From positions 1 through 33,800 of the forward strand of contig JAJZQG010000077.1 in the NCBI GenBank assembly GCA_021847645.1: 33,800 bases of DNA, read 5' to 3'. The notes beneath the pieces are model-generated. The model saw only the letters and a list, made by a program, of their open reading frames with translations, was not told the origin of the DNA and did not search any database. A program made the translations under genes and the position numbers. Source of the DNA: Myxococcales bacterium. Lineage in GTDB: Bacteria; Myxococcota_A; Polyangia; Polyangiales; Polyangiaceae. Position 1 is the stretch's first letter, and every line of letters begins with the position of its first letter. Shown here in pieces: positions 1 to 8,274 of the stretch.

Positions 1-5
1 ACGCT

Positions 6-500
6 TCAGGCACGCTCCATTGTCGTCCAGCGGGCGAGTCCGGCTCTCCGAGTCTGCCGGGCCTTGGGGCCGCACGGCGGTCGGCGGCGGCGGATGTGCC
101 CGCAATTCACCTGGCCGAGCACGGATGGGCTGGCGCCGGCACCGTGCTGGTGGATCGAGCGGGGGCTGTCAATGGCCCGCGGGGTCGCCAGCTTGTGCCC
201 TCGGCGGGCCACGGCAGAAGCACCGGAGGGCTCAGACCAGCGCAGGCTGCGAGAGGCTCGCAGCCGCAAGCGCGGGTATGTGGTCACGCCGCCTTCGCAG
301 TTCGGAGCGCAGGCCGTGTGCAGCGCCAATCGCAGCGCATCGGTGAGCTGTTTCCAAGGCATCATCCGGCCCGATTCGCTCCGAAGCGTCACGTTGCGAA
401 ATAGCGCGAGCAGGTTGTAGGCGATTCGTCGCACCAGGGCCACCACCTGGGGGTACACGGGGCAAGGCCGCGCGGGCCGGGTCGTCTCGAACTCGCGCAA
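6..500 (-). pseudogene. Transposase C-terminal remnant
   Basis: Only about 50 residues, encoded roughly between 460 and 305 on the minus strand, look like protein under selection. They resemble the C-terminal helices of DDE transposases: a VALVRRIAYNLLALFR segment, then TLRSE and MPWKQL. Downstream of this the frame degenerates into Arg/Pro/Ser-rich low-quality sequence. Upstream (500-613) no frame continues the catalytic core, so no DDE residues are present. No inverted repeats or target duplications were identified, and the element may run off the left edge. I read this as the decayed tail of an insertion sequence. The family cannot be assigned from the sequence alone, and the boundaries are only those of the open frame. 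Confidence 0.4.
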
Positions 501-613
501 GTGCGATCGCCGCGGGCGAGCTCACCCTCGCCCTGGCTGTGCCGGCGCTTGATGGCTCCGGCTTCGCCGGATGCTTGGCCCAGATGATTGGCCACAGCTC
601 CGCGCGATCCTGT

Positions 614-1759
614 TTAGTTGGACGCCGGGGGCGTAGGCACGATGCCGGGCAACCGGCGTGGCGGCATCATCATGCCTGGCGGCCGCTCGACGTTGGGCAT
701 CGGGCGCACGGTCAGGGGGACCTCGACCTTGGGCTCGAGCGGGTCGTTGGTCGTGATCTCGAGCTTGCCCGCGACCTGGCCGTCGACCTTGGCGTCCGGG
801 TTGAGGGTGACCATGACTTCGAAGCCGGGACCGGTTTCGGGCTTGGAGAACGACGCCTTGAATGGCCCCTCGGTCACGCGCACGCCCTTGATCTTCAGGT
901 CGTCGCGCTTGGACAGCACCCGCATCACGCGCTGCTTGCCGCTGGGCGACCGATCGTCGAAGAACAAGGCGCGCGGGCGCAGCTCCAGGTTGCCCACCAC
1001 GTTGTAGGTGAACCGCACCTCGAGCTCGGGGATGGCGTCGACACCGGTGGTCACCGTGACCTTGCCTGCGCCCGACACGATCTTGGTGCCCTTGAGCGTG
1101 AAGACCAGGCCGTGCACGGTCTTGTCGCCGTCCTTCTTCTCGCCCAGCTCGATCTTCAGGTCCTCTCCGCCCTCGATCGACTTGATTGCGAGTTTGGCGG
1201 AGTCTGCCTGCTTGCCCATGAGCCAGGCCTGCATCGTCTGCTCTTCGCCGTGGTTGACGTTGAGCCGCACGTTCATCGGCGTGAACACGAGCAGCCGCTC
1301 GATGTTGGCCTTGATCTCGACGTTGGCGTTGGGCGTCTGCTTGTCGTTGGACGAGATGGTGATCGTCTTGCGGTTGGGGCCCATGCGGCCTTTGGTGTCG
1401 AAGCTGACTTCGACCTCGCCGCTGGCACCGGGGGCGATCTCCTTGGTCTTGAGGTCCGCCACCGTGCAGCCGCAGGAGGTGCGCACGCGGTCGATGAGCA
1501 GGGGGGCGTCGCCGGTGTTCTTGATGGTGAACACGTGGGTGAGCTTGTCGCCCTCGGTGACGTTGCCGAAGTCGAACTCGGTCTGGTCGAGCGTGATCTT
1601 GGGTCCGCCGGTCTGGCCCGAGGAGCTGCCCGCCGGCGAGGAGCCGCCGCCGCTCTTGGTGCAGGCGGGGATGAGGAGGAGCAATGCCGCCACGCCGATG
1701 AGTGCCGGCATGAAGCGGAACCAGAAGGTGGTGGAGCGTTGGGTTTGCACGGGCGGCAT
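614..1759 (-). CDS. DUF1573-domain lipoprotein
   Basis: Predicted exported lipoprotein of 381 aa. An N-terminal hydrophobic stretch ends in LLLIPAC, with the lipidated Cys at about residue 33, followed by a Ser/Gly-rich linker. Residues about 57-126 carry a DUF1573 (ASH/immunoglobulin-like) signature: FDFGNV, FTIKNTGDAPL, then the Cys-Gly-Cys of TSCGCT and a PGASGEVEVSFD strand. The rest looks like further beta-sandwich repeats, ending in a Pro-rich tail (MMMPPRRLPG). The function of such proteins is unknown; the paired CGC cysteines are typical of the family. An upstream in-frame TTG at 1786 would add nine residues, but the ATG gives a better signal peptide; neither has a clear Shine-Dalgarno. 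It is the last gene of a minus-strand run, 117 bp after the Na/Pi-transporter-like gene. Confidence 0.85.
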   Translation of the reverse strand: MPPVQTQRSTTFWFRFMPALIGVAALLLLIPACTKSGGGSSPAGSSSGQTGGPKITLDQTEFDFGNVTEGDKLTHVFTIKNTGDAPLLIDRVRTSCGCTVADLKTKEIAPGASGEVEVSFDTKGRMGPNRKTITISSNDKQTPNANVEIKANIERLLVFTPMNVRLNVNHGEEQTMQAWLMGKQADSAKLAIKSIEGGEDLKIELGEKKDGDKTVHGLVFTLKGTKIVSGAGKVTVTTGVDAIPELEVRFTYNVVGNLELRPRALFFDDRSPSGKQRVMRVLSKRDDLKIKGVRVTEGPFKASFSKPETGPGFEVMVTLNPDAKVDGQVAGKLEITTNDPLEPKVEVPLTVRPMPNVERPPGMMMPPRRLPGIVPTPPASN

Positions 1760-1876
1760 TCTGGTGCGCGTCGCTGGGCTTTTCAAGCCACAAGCGGACG
1801 CCCAACCGGGTAACGTCGATCACGCGCTCGCGGCGTTTGCGGCACGTCGCCGCCCAGGCACCGCCGGCCTCGCGCT

Positions 1877-3715
1877 TCAGTCGTCGTCGGGAATCGGTGG
1901 CGGTGCGCTCTTGGCTGCCGGAGGCGCCGCGGTCGGCTCCAAAAGCTCCGCATCGATCCCCAGATCGTCGAACGTCAGCTCCTCGTTGAGCATGCGCTCG
2001 TCGACCGGCAGAGCGCGGTCGATGGGGCCGTGGGGACGGCTGTCGAGCGAGGTCTCGCGCGTGAACTTCTGCGGCTTGACCTTGAAGGTGCCCCGCTGCT
2101 CGACCTGCGCGATGACCTTGGTGTGGCGTACGATTCGCTCGAAGCTGCGCAGGTACTGCTCGTAGTAGATGCCGTTGAGCGGACGCTCGCGCTTGTCGAC
2201 GATGCGCTGGCGGTAGCGGGCGCGAAGGGCGCGGTTCCAGTGCACGAAGTCCGTGCGCTCCTGGAGCATGCGCGCGCTGATCTGCTTGAAGGCTCGCAGA
2301 TCCGGATCGAGCGACAGGATCGTCAGACGCAGCAGCTTGTCGACGCGCTGATACTGCTCGACCAGCAGGCGCATGCTCTCCTCGTCGAACCACACGTGTG
2401 CGGCCACCTTGTCCTGCGTGGTCTTGACCACGGTCTCGATGTGGTCGCCGATGCGCTCGAGCTCGGAGGCCGTGGCCATCAGGTGCTGCAACAGGATCGA
2501 CTGGCGCGTGGAGAGCTTGCGCGTGGCGATCTGGAACAGGTAGCCGTTGACCGAGCGCTTGAGCGTGTCGACCGCCGCCTCCTCCTTGAGCACGGCGCTG
2601 AAAGGCTGGCTGGTGCGCTTGAGCAGGCCGCCCATCGCTTGCACCAGCATCCGACGCGTGATCGTCGCCATGCGCCGCGTCTCGCGCATCGCGCCGGCGA
2701 TGGCCCGCTCGGGCGTGATGAGCAGATCCTCGTCCAGGTGGCTCTGCTCGGGAGGCTTCTCGTCGGACGGGGTCAGGCGAACGACGAGCTTGGTGAACAG
2801 GGGCGTGAAGGGCAGCACGAGCAGCGCGTTGACCGTCTGGACGAGGGTGTGGGTGTTGGCGACCTGGCGCATGAGGTCGCCGCCGAGCTTGGGGATGACG
2901 AACAGGTAGACCGGCAAGGCCGCCGACGCGGCGAGGACGCCCAGCACGTTGAACAGCAGGTGGGAAATCGCCGAGCGACGGGCGTCGATGCTGGTGCCCA
3001 CGGCGCCGATCAACGTTGCCGAGCAGGTGCCGATCTGAGCGCCGAGCACCAGCGGGAAGACCTGGCCGAGGCTGGTGAAGACACCCGCGTTGCACAGAGC
3101 GAAAACCACGCCGATCGTGGCGCTGCTGCTCTGGAAGATCACGGTGACGATGATCGACAGGATCACCGACAGCACGTAGCCGCTGACGGTGCCCCCATGG
3201 GTGAGCGTCACCACGGACTGGACCGCGGCGCTATCCCGAAGGGGCACAACCGCCCCACTCATCGTGTTCAGCCCCACGAGCAGCACGCCGAAGCCGAACA
3301 GCGCGGAGCCGATCGCGACCCGCGCAGGCCGACGCGACGCAAGCTTGAGCAGCACGCCCGCGGCCACGGCTGCCAGCGCGTACTTGCCGATCTTCAAGCT
3401 CACCAGCTGCATCGACACCGTCGTGCCGATGTTGGCGCCGAGCATGACCGGCATCGAATTGACCAGCGACAACATGCCGGCGTTGATGAAGGTCAGCAGC
3501 AGGATGGTGGTTCCGCCGCTGGTGATGGTCGTTCCCAGGCCGGTGCCGACCAACAGACCCGACCAGCGGCTCTTGGTCACGCGAAACAGCCACTCGCGCA
3601 GCTTGCGGCCGGCGAGCGCCTGCAACGACTCGCTCACCACCTTCATGCCGTAGATGAAGAAGGCGAGCCCGCCGAGGAGCGTGATGACGATCAGGGCAAT
3701 CTCACCGGGAGACAT
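1877..3715 (-). CDS. Na/Pi-cotransporter family protein with PhoU-like domain
   Basis: Inner-membrane protein of 612 aa in the NptA/YjbB (SLC34-like) family: two inverted Na/Pi-cotransporter repeats in residues about 5-320, then a cytosolic PhoU-like helical domain at about 330-520 and a Pro/Ala tail. The second repeat has the canonical QSSSAT motif (195-200), and GANIGTT (93-99) and GAQIGTC (225-231) are the paired repeat motifs. In the first repeat the position expected to read QSSS is instead TITSGGTT (63-70), so the substrate/sodium site looks altered. Family members are presumed to move phosphate with sodium, but many are uncharacterised and some may have regulatory roles. The gene starts 18 bp after the aspartate kinase stop, suggesting cotranscription. 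The ATG start is clear, without a strong ribosome site. Confidence 0.9.
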   Translation of the reverse strand: MSPGEIALIVITLLGGLAFFIYGMKVVSESLQALAGRKLREWLFRVTKSRWSGLLVGTGLGTTITSGGTTILLLTFINAGMLSLVNSMPVMLGANIGTTVSMQLVSLKIGKYALAAVAAGVLLKLASRRPARVAIGSALFGFGVLLVGLNTMSGAVVPLRDSAAVQSVVTLTHGGTVSGYVLSVILSIIVTVIFQSSSATIGVVFALCNAGVFTSLGQVFPLVLGAQIGTCSATLIGAVGTSIDARRSAISHLLFNVLGVLAASAALPVYLFVIPKLGGDLMRQVANTHTLVQTVNALLVLPFTPLFTKLVVRLTPSDEKPPEQSHLDEDLLITPERAIAGAMRETRRMATITRRMLVQAMGGLLKRTSQPFSAVLKEEAAVDTLKRSVNGYLFQIATRKLSTRQSILLQHLMATASELERIGDHIETVVKTTQDKVAAHVWFDEESMRLLVEQYQRVDKLLRLTILSLDPDLRAFKQISARMLQERTDFVHWNRALRARYRQRIVDKRERPLNGIYYEQYLRSFERIVRHTKVIAQVEQRGTFKVKPQKFTRETSLDSRPHGPIDRALPVDERMLNEELTFDDLGIDAELLEPTAAPPAAKSAPPPIPDDD

Positions 3716-3733
3716 GGTGGGCCGGGCGGGCTT

Positions 3734-4960
3734 TTACGCCGCCAGGAACTCAGCGTGAAGGGCTCTTTGTGCCTCAGCCGCCGAGGCGCCGCCAACCACC
3801 GCGTGCAGGCGCAGCGGCGAGGCGCCGAATCCGCGGACTTGCACCCCGGCCTTGTGAAGCGCCAGGGCCATGCGGTGAAGCGGCTCAGCGCTGTCCGACA
3901 GACCCGCTCCCACCACGCTGACCACCGCCACTCCGTGCTCCACCGCCACCCCGCGCAGCGCCGGGAGCTGCGCCATCCTCGCACGCGTGCGCTCCCATTC
4001 GGGCACGTTCGACAAGGGAACCACGAATGAGCCGCCCCGCTCGCTCAGCGCCAGATCCCGCATCGGCAGGTCCAGCTCCCGCAACGACGACGCCGCCGCC
4101 AGCACGTCGATCGGCTCCGCCGCGTCCATGGTCAGCAGCGCGGCGTTGGACTCCCCGACGATCGCGCGTATGCGGTTCTCCTCCGAGGGCGCGAACTTGC
4201 GCACGACCGTCTGGCGCGCCGGCTCTCCGTCGGGCTGCGTCGGACCGAAGCTGGCGCGCGCATAGATGGCGATATCCGCGCGACGGGCCCACTCGACCGC
4301 CTGGGCGTTGAGCACTTTCGCTCCGCTCTCGGCCATCTCCTGGAGCATCGCGTGGTCCATCTCCGGGATGTGCACCGCGTCGGGCACCACCCTCGGATCC
4401 GCCGAGTACACGCCGTCCACATCGCTGTAGATCTCGCATCGCTCCGCGTTGAGCGCCGCGGCGAGCGCCACCGCGGTGGTGTCCGACCCGCCACGGCCCA
4501 GCGTGGTGATCTCGCGCTTGTAGCTCATGCCCTGGTAGCCAGCCACAATCACGATGCGTCCCTTGGCCAGCTCGTCTTCCACGCGGATCGGCCGCACCTC
4601 GATAATGCGCGCGTTGAAGTGACGATCGTTGGTCATGATGCCGCACTGCGAGCCCGTGAACGAGATCGCGTCGAGCCCACGCGCGTGGATCGCGATCGAC
4701 AGCAACGCCATCGACACGCGCTCGCCCGTCGTGACCAGCATGTCGAGCTCACGTCGCGGTGGCGCGGCCGGCGAGTCCGGCGCCGTGGCCGCGTCCCTCG
4801 CCAACGCCAACAGCGAATCCGTCGTCTTGCCCATCGCGCTGACCACGACCAGCACCTGGTTGCCCGCGCGCGCCGTCGCCACCACCTTGTCCGCGACCTT
4901 CCGGATCTTCTCGACGTCGGCTACCGACGAACCTCCGTACTTCTGCACGATGATCGCCAT
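3734..4960 (-). CDS. lysC: Aspartate kinase
   Basis: Phosphorylates L-aspartate with ATP, the first committed step toward lysine, threonine, methionine and diaminopimelate. The 408-aa length is usual for monofunctional LysC. Visible motifs are KYGGSSVAD (7-15, nucleotide site), [10 protein letters not shown] (39-48), TTGERVS (77-83, aspartate site), [12 protein letters not shown] (152-163) and [13 protein letters not shown] (178-190). The C-terminal half should hold two ACT domains. The second (about 344-405: [11 protein letters not shown] then HKAGVQV) is recognisable, while the first (about 262-325) is strongly diverged. The ATG at 4960 was chosen because the family begins M-x-I-V-x-K-[FY]-G-G; an upstream TTG would add 34 unrelated residues. 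It sits between the propeller-like gene and the Na/Pi gene. The enzyme call is very sure; feedback control is uncertain. Confidence 0.96.
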   Translation of the reverse strand: MAIIVQKYGGSSVADVEKIRKVADKVVATARAGNQVLVVVSAMGKTTDSLLALARDAATAPDSPAAPPRRELDMLVTTGERVSMALLSIAIHARGLDAISFTGSQCGIMTNDRHFNARIIEVRPIRVEDELAKGRIVIVAGYQGMSYKREITTLGRGGSDTTAVALAAALNAERCEIYSDVDGVYSADPRVVPDAVHIPEMDHAMLQEMAESGAKVLNAQAVEWARRADIAIYARASFGPTQPDGEPARQTVVRKFAPSEENRIRAIVGESNAALLTMDAAEPIDVLAAASSLRELDLPMRDLALSERGGSFVVPLSNVPEWERTRARMAQLPALRGVAVEHGVAVVSVVGAGLSDSAEPLHRMALALHKAGVQVRGFGASPLRLHAVVGGASAAEAQRALHAEFLAA

Positions 4961-5080
4961 GATGGCCGCGATATCATGCCCTCGCGGACCGGGCCAACTC
5001 GGTTCCACGTCGGCCCGGAGTTGCCCTTCGATCAGACGGCAGTGCACCGCGCCGGTTGCCAACCGCCCCGCCGATGGCTC

Positions 5081-6577
5081 TTACGCGGGATATCCCGGAC
5101 GCCACGCTTGCAACCCGAAGCGTCCCGCCACCCACAGCCAACCCCGACGGCTGTCCCAGACCATGGCCAACACGCGTCCCATGCCGTCCGAGTCCTCCGC
5201 ATCGGTTCCGGAAGCTATCGCCACGTCCGGCGACAGGTCGCCCACCAGCTCGGCCTCCCCGGAAGGTTCGATGCGCAGCAGGTAGCTGCGATCCTCGGAT
5301 TCGACGTAGACCGCGACGACCGCGAAGGGGCCCGAGCCGGTGTCCACCACCGCAGCGGCGCACGCTTCCGGCGCAACGGAGCGCGCGATCCATTCGCCCG
5401 CGCGTCCGGTGCGCATCCAGATCGCGCCGCCTGGGGTGCCGAACAACGCCAGGCCTGGGTCCATCGCCAGCCACGCGCGCTGCCCGCGCAGGCGCGGCGC
5501 CACATCGCCCGGCAGCGGCTCGGACTCCCAGCGGCCCTGCGTGTCGAACCGCAGCAGCGCCGGCGTGTCCCGAAGCGCCAGCACGAACAAGCTTCCGGCC
5601 GCGTCTTGCGCAACCGCGCGCACGCTGCCGATGCCTTCCAAACGAGTCCAGCCGCTCCCGGGGTGCGCGCTGGCGAACATCGACCCATCCGATGCGTGCG
5701 CGTAGCATGCGCGCCACCTCGGTGAGCACGCCGTCACTCCCGCGATGGTCGCCTCCCCGGGCGCGCGAAATGTCCACGACCCCACCGTGGCCCCGCCGTC
5801 CGACGACAGGTGCACGCCGTGGTGCGTGGCCACGATCAGCCGCGATGGATCCTCGCCGTCTCCCTGAATCGCCACGATCTCGCCCGACGGAAGCCCGGCC
5901 AGCTCGAGCCGTCTCGCGTCGGGCACCTGCTCCTGCCCGAAGTCGAGCTCGATGGCGCTGTCCCCCGCGGTCACGGCGCGATCCGCGGTGACCCATAGGC
6001 ACGTCATCGGCACCGCGACCAGAGGGATCGACACCTTTTCCCAGCGAACCGCGGCCCACGCGGGCAGCGGCACCTCGTCGGCTACTTCGGTGTCGTCGAC
6101 CCGCAGCTCCCCCGGCAGATCGGCTTCGTCGTCCGAGTCCAGCTCCGGGAACATGGATTCGTCCACTTCGGCCTCACCGCCGCCCATCACCGTCTCGCCC
6201 GCCGCGTCGCCCTCGCCCTGCTCCGGAACCGCGTCGATGCCCAGCGTCAGGTCCTCGTCCGCGACGCCGCTCGCGTCGTCGTCGGCCCGCCCCGTGCCCG
6301 CCTCGCCGAACGCCTGCACCGTCTCGCCCACATCGAGATCCGCAGCGTCGTCGGCTGCGTCCAGGGCGTCGTCCAACCACTCCACCAGCTCGCCCACGTG
6401 CAGATCGTCGGCGACCGAGTCGTCCGTGTCGGCTGCGTCTTCGACAAGCTCGTCCGCGAGATCGTCCTCGATCGCAAGATCGAGTTGGTCGTCGCCGTCG
6501 TCTCCGTCGATGGGCGGAAGGTCGTCGACCGGTTCATCATCCGAAGGCAGCGCGCGTCGCAGGGAAGGGGCAGTCAT
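5081..6577 (-). CDS. Acidic-region plus propeller-like protein, function unknown
   Basis: 498 aa. Residues about 10-185 are a long low-complexity acidic region (runs such as DDLPPIDGDDGDDQ and EDDLADELVEDAADTDD) with almost no Lys or Arg, probably disordered. From about 190 the protein changes to repeated beta-strand blades with Trp/Gly turns (SSDGGATVGSWTFR, DTQGRWESEPLPG, DSRRGWLWVAGRFG), resembling BNR/sialidase-like or WD-type propellers of photosystem-stability-factor style. No signal peptide is apparent at the chosen ATG; a longer frame to 6943 exists but reads as Arg/Pro-rich noise and overlaps the divergent gene. The start lies 62 bp from the divergent 6640 gene, so that gap probably carries both promoters. 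No enzyme motif was recognised. Confidence 0.7.
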   Translation of the reverse strand: MTAPSLRRALPSDDEPVDDLPPIDGDDGDDQLDLAIEDDLADELVEDAADTDDSVADDLHVGELVEWLDDALDAADDAADLDVGETVQAFGEAGTGRADDDASGVADEDLTLGIDAVPEQGEGDAAGETVMGGGEAEVDESMFPELDSDDEADLPGELRVDDTEVADEVPLPAWAAVRWEKVSIPLVAVPMTCLWVTADRAVTAGDSAIELDFGQEQVPDARRLELAGLPSGEIVAIQGDGEDPSRLIVATHHGVHLSSDGGATVGSWTFRAPGEATIAGVTACSPRWRACYAHASDGSMFASAHPGSGWTRLEGIGSVRAVAQDAAGSLFVLALRDTPALLRFDTQGRWESEPLPGDVAPRLRGQRAWLAMDPGLALFGTPGGAIWMRTGRAGEWIARSVAPEACAAAVVDTGSGPFAVVAVYVESEDRSYLLRIEPSGEAELVGDLSPDVAIASGTDAEDSDGMGRVLAMVWDSRRGWLWVAGRFGLQAWRPGYPA

Positions 6578-6639
6578 GTTGCAGACGGCATGATGCCACG
6601 GCAGTGGCGAATGCGCAGCGACGACGCTAGGCTCGCGCC

Positions 6640-6918
6640 GTGCGAGTGCCCATTCCCGAAGTTCACGGTGACGAGCTGGTCTGGCGACGCGTGCAGGTTC
6701 CTGTGCGGGACGTTGCATTCGTTCGAGGCGTTCTGGAGGCCAGCGAGGGGCTGGCGTGCATGTTTGCCGAACGGGGAGGGGACTTGCTGCTGGTGGCACC
6801 GGCCAGCCAGGAGGCGACGCTCGATGAAGTGGTGCAGGACTTCCGTCGCGAGCTGGGTGCGATAGTGACGCGCGTGAGCGGACGGGGTGGGATGAAAGCC
6901 GACGCTTTACGGGTTTGA
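6640..6918 (+). CDS. DUF4911-like small protein
   Basis: A 92-aa cytosolic protein starting at GTG. The central stretch (VQVPVRDVAFVRGVLEAS, then EGLACMF, LLLVAPAS, and a final amphipathic helix with VVQDFRREL) matches the alternation of strands and helix I associate with DUF4911, a small ferredoxin-like fold domain common in deltaproteobacterial and myxobacterial genomes; the function is unknown. The family match is from memory of its pattern and is moderately sure. The gene is divergent from the acidic/propeller gene and is followed after 49 bp by another unknown gene on the same strand, so a small operon from 6640 to 8192 is plausible. Confidence 0.65.
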   Translation: MRVPIPEVHGDELVWRRVQVPVRDVAFVRGVLEASEGLACMFAERGGDLLLVAPASQEATLDEVVQDFRRELGAIVTRVSGRGGMKADALRV

Positions 6919-6967
6919 CGGGTCGGCTGCATTGATGCTCCACGAGCGGTTCTGTAAGGTGACCCGC

Positions 6968-7642
6968 ATGTCATCGGCCCACACGCCAGGCGGACGGTCG
7001 GGCGACGGACAGCGCACGTCGACGCCCGACAGGGTCAGCCCTGCTTGGCGTACGTGGCTCGAGGCGCTGGCGTCCGACGCGGAGGCGGCGCTGGGGGCCG
7101 CGCTGGCGTACGAGACGCTCGACACCAGCGGCAAGCTGGCGTTTCTCGACGCGCTCGAGCAAGACGCGCCGCGGCTCGGCGTGCCTCGTGTCGCGCTGTT
7201 CGCTCCGCTCTTGTCGGTCGAGCACGACGCCGAACGGCGCGAACGCATTCTGCACGCGATGGGTGACGACGTGGGCGAGGTTTCGGGGGTTCGCCCGCGG
7301 GCGCTGGTTGGATCGGCGCGCGACGGTGCCCGGGTGTGCGTCGTGATCAAGCCGGTCTATCTGGACTTCGTGCGCGTGACCTCGTGCCGGTTCAAGCCCG
7401 ACCACGGCATCGCGTGGGTTCGGGAAGATCCGCTGACCCACGCGAAGGACGCGCCGCAGGCCGGCACGGTGCTCGACGGCATGACCCTGGAACGTACGCC
7501 GCTGCCGCCCGTGATCGACGAGATCGCGGCCGCCATCGTGGCGCACCGTCGGCGCGAGGGCTCGCTTCCCGACTCGCTCAAGCCCTTGCTGGCCCTGTTC
7601 GACCCGGCCATGTTTGTGGCGGAGGACGATGCGACAGGCTGA
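6968..7642 (+). CDS. Conserved-looking hypothetical protein
   Basis: 224 aa, no signal peptide or membrane segment. I do not recognise a family. The N-terminal third (about 20-110) is helical and Ala/Glu-rich (EALASDAEAALGAALAYETL, LAFLDALEQDAPRLGVPRVALFAPLL), reminiscent of HEAT-like scaffolding. The middle has a beta-rich patch (VCVVIKPVYLDFVRVTSCRF), and the C-terminus is helical again (VIDEIAAAIVAHRRREG). The ATG at 6968 is chosen because AAGGTGA (6956-6962) lies 5 nt upstream; a longer start at 6932 lacks this. It overlaps the next gene by 14 bp, so the two are probably translationally coupled. That partner is a thioredoxin-fold lipoprotein, but nothing in this protein hints at redox function. 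Confidence 0.75.
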   Translation: MSSAHTPGGRSGDGQRTSTPDRVSPAWRTWLEALASDAEAALGAALAYETLDTSGKLAFLDALEQDAPRLGVPRVALFAPLLSVEHDAERRERILHAMGDDVGEVSGVRPRALVGSARDGARVCVVIKPVYLDFVRVTSCRFKPDHGIAWVREDPLTHAKDAPQAGTVLDGMTLERTPLPPVIDEIAAAIVAHRRREGSLPDSLKPLLALFDPAMFVAEDDATG

Positions 7643-8192
7643 ACGGGCCGGAGACGATCGCGGCAGGTGGTATCGCGCGGCGGGCCTGTCGCTCGCGTTG
7701 GCGCTGGGCTTGGGCGGCTGCTCTGCTGCTGCGCCTCCGGCCGCTCAGGAACCCGCGCGATCCGCTCCGATCGTCCGCGGTCCGGCCCCTTTCTACGAGT
7801 TCACCGCCCTCGATGGCAGCAAGATCTCGTCCGACGCCAGCCTCGGCAGAAACACGGTGATTGCGTTCCTCACCTCCTACGGAGGATCGTCGCAAGCCCA
7901 GGCCCGGTTCCTCAACGGCGTCGCGCACGATCATGCGCCGCGGACCAACTGCTATGCCATCTTCACCGAGCGCCCGGAGAACAGGCCCCTCATCGAGATG
8001 TTCGTCGATGTGCTCAAGCTGCGATTGCCCGTCGCCCAGGTCGACTACGCAGAGCTCAAGGGCGGACCGTTCGCCAACGTGCTGGCCGTGCCCACGGTGA
8101 TCATCCTGGACCGCGGCGGGCACATCGCGTGGCGCAAGGACGCGCTTGCCACGCAGGACGAGATCGAGAAGGTGCTGCGCACGCTGGAGTGA
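7629..8192 (+). CDS. Thioredoxin-fold lipoprotein lacking CXXC
   Basis: 187 aa. A signal peptide with lipobox LGGC places the lipidated Cys at residue 31. The mature part has a TlpA/redoxin-like plan: PFYEFTALDGSKIS (first strand), VIAFLTSYGGSSQAQARFL (75-94) where a thioredoxin would read a Cys-x-x-Cys active site, then a cis-Pro loop VPTVIILDRGGHIAWR (154-169) and a final helix. The active-site cysteines are replaced by YGGSSQ, and only one other Cys (C108) exists, so dithiol chemistry is unlikely; a binding or structural role is inferred. The ATG at 7629 with GGAGG just upstream was preferred over a GTG at 7614 that would extend a charged N-terminus. It overlaps the preceding gene and is followed by a GC-rich hairpin likely to end transcription. 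Confidence 0.8.
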   Translation: MRQAERAGDDRGRWYRAAGLSLALALGLGGCSAAAPPAAQEPARSAPIVRGPAPFYEFTALDGSKISSDASLGRNTVIAFLTSYGGSSQAQARFLNGVAHDHAPRTNCYAIFTERPENRPLIEMFVDVLKLRLPVAQVDYAELKGGPFANVLAVPTVIILDRGGHIAWRKDALATQDEIEKVLRTLE

Positions 8193-8224
8193 CGCGCCCC
8201 GCGGGCGCGGTGCATCCTTTCTTG
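8193..8224 (+). terminator. Rho-independent-type hairpin after the thioredoxin-fold gene
   Basis: Directly after the TGA of the thioredoxin-fold gene there is a perfect 7-bp G/C stem (CGCGCCC, loop CGC, GGGCGCG; 8193-8209), followed by a T-rich stretch (TCCTTTCTT). The tail is short and interrupted, so termination may be partial. It separates the 6640-8192 gene run from the PHA granule-system gene. Confidence 0.5.
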
Positions 8225-8274
8225 ACAAGCGGGCCGGGCAACAAGCACAAACCGTGTGCAACCCGGAGGATCTC

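Noticed and set aside
1760-1786. TTG start at 1786 for the DUF1573 lipoprotein
   Set aside because: It adds a charged extension before the signal peptide and has no ribosome site; ATG at 1759 is simpler.
522-3095. Long minus-strand open frame of over 850 codons, and similar long open frames such as 2030-4030 and 15055-17247 on the plus strand
   Set aside because: They overlie the DUF1573, Na/Pi, aspartate kinase and barrel genes in other frames. Their products are Arg/Ala/Gly/His-rich without domains, as expected for shadows in GC-rich DNA.
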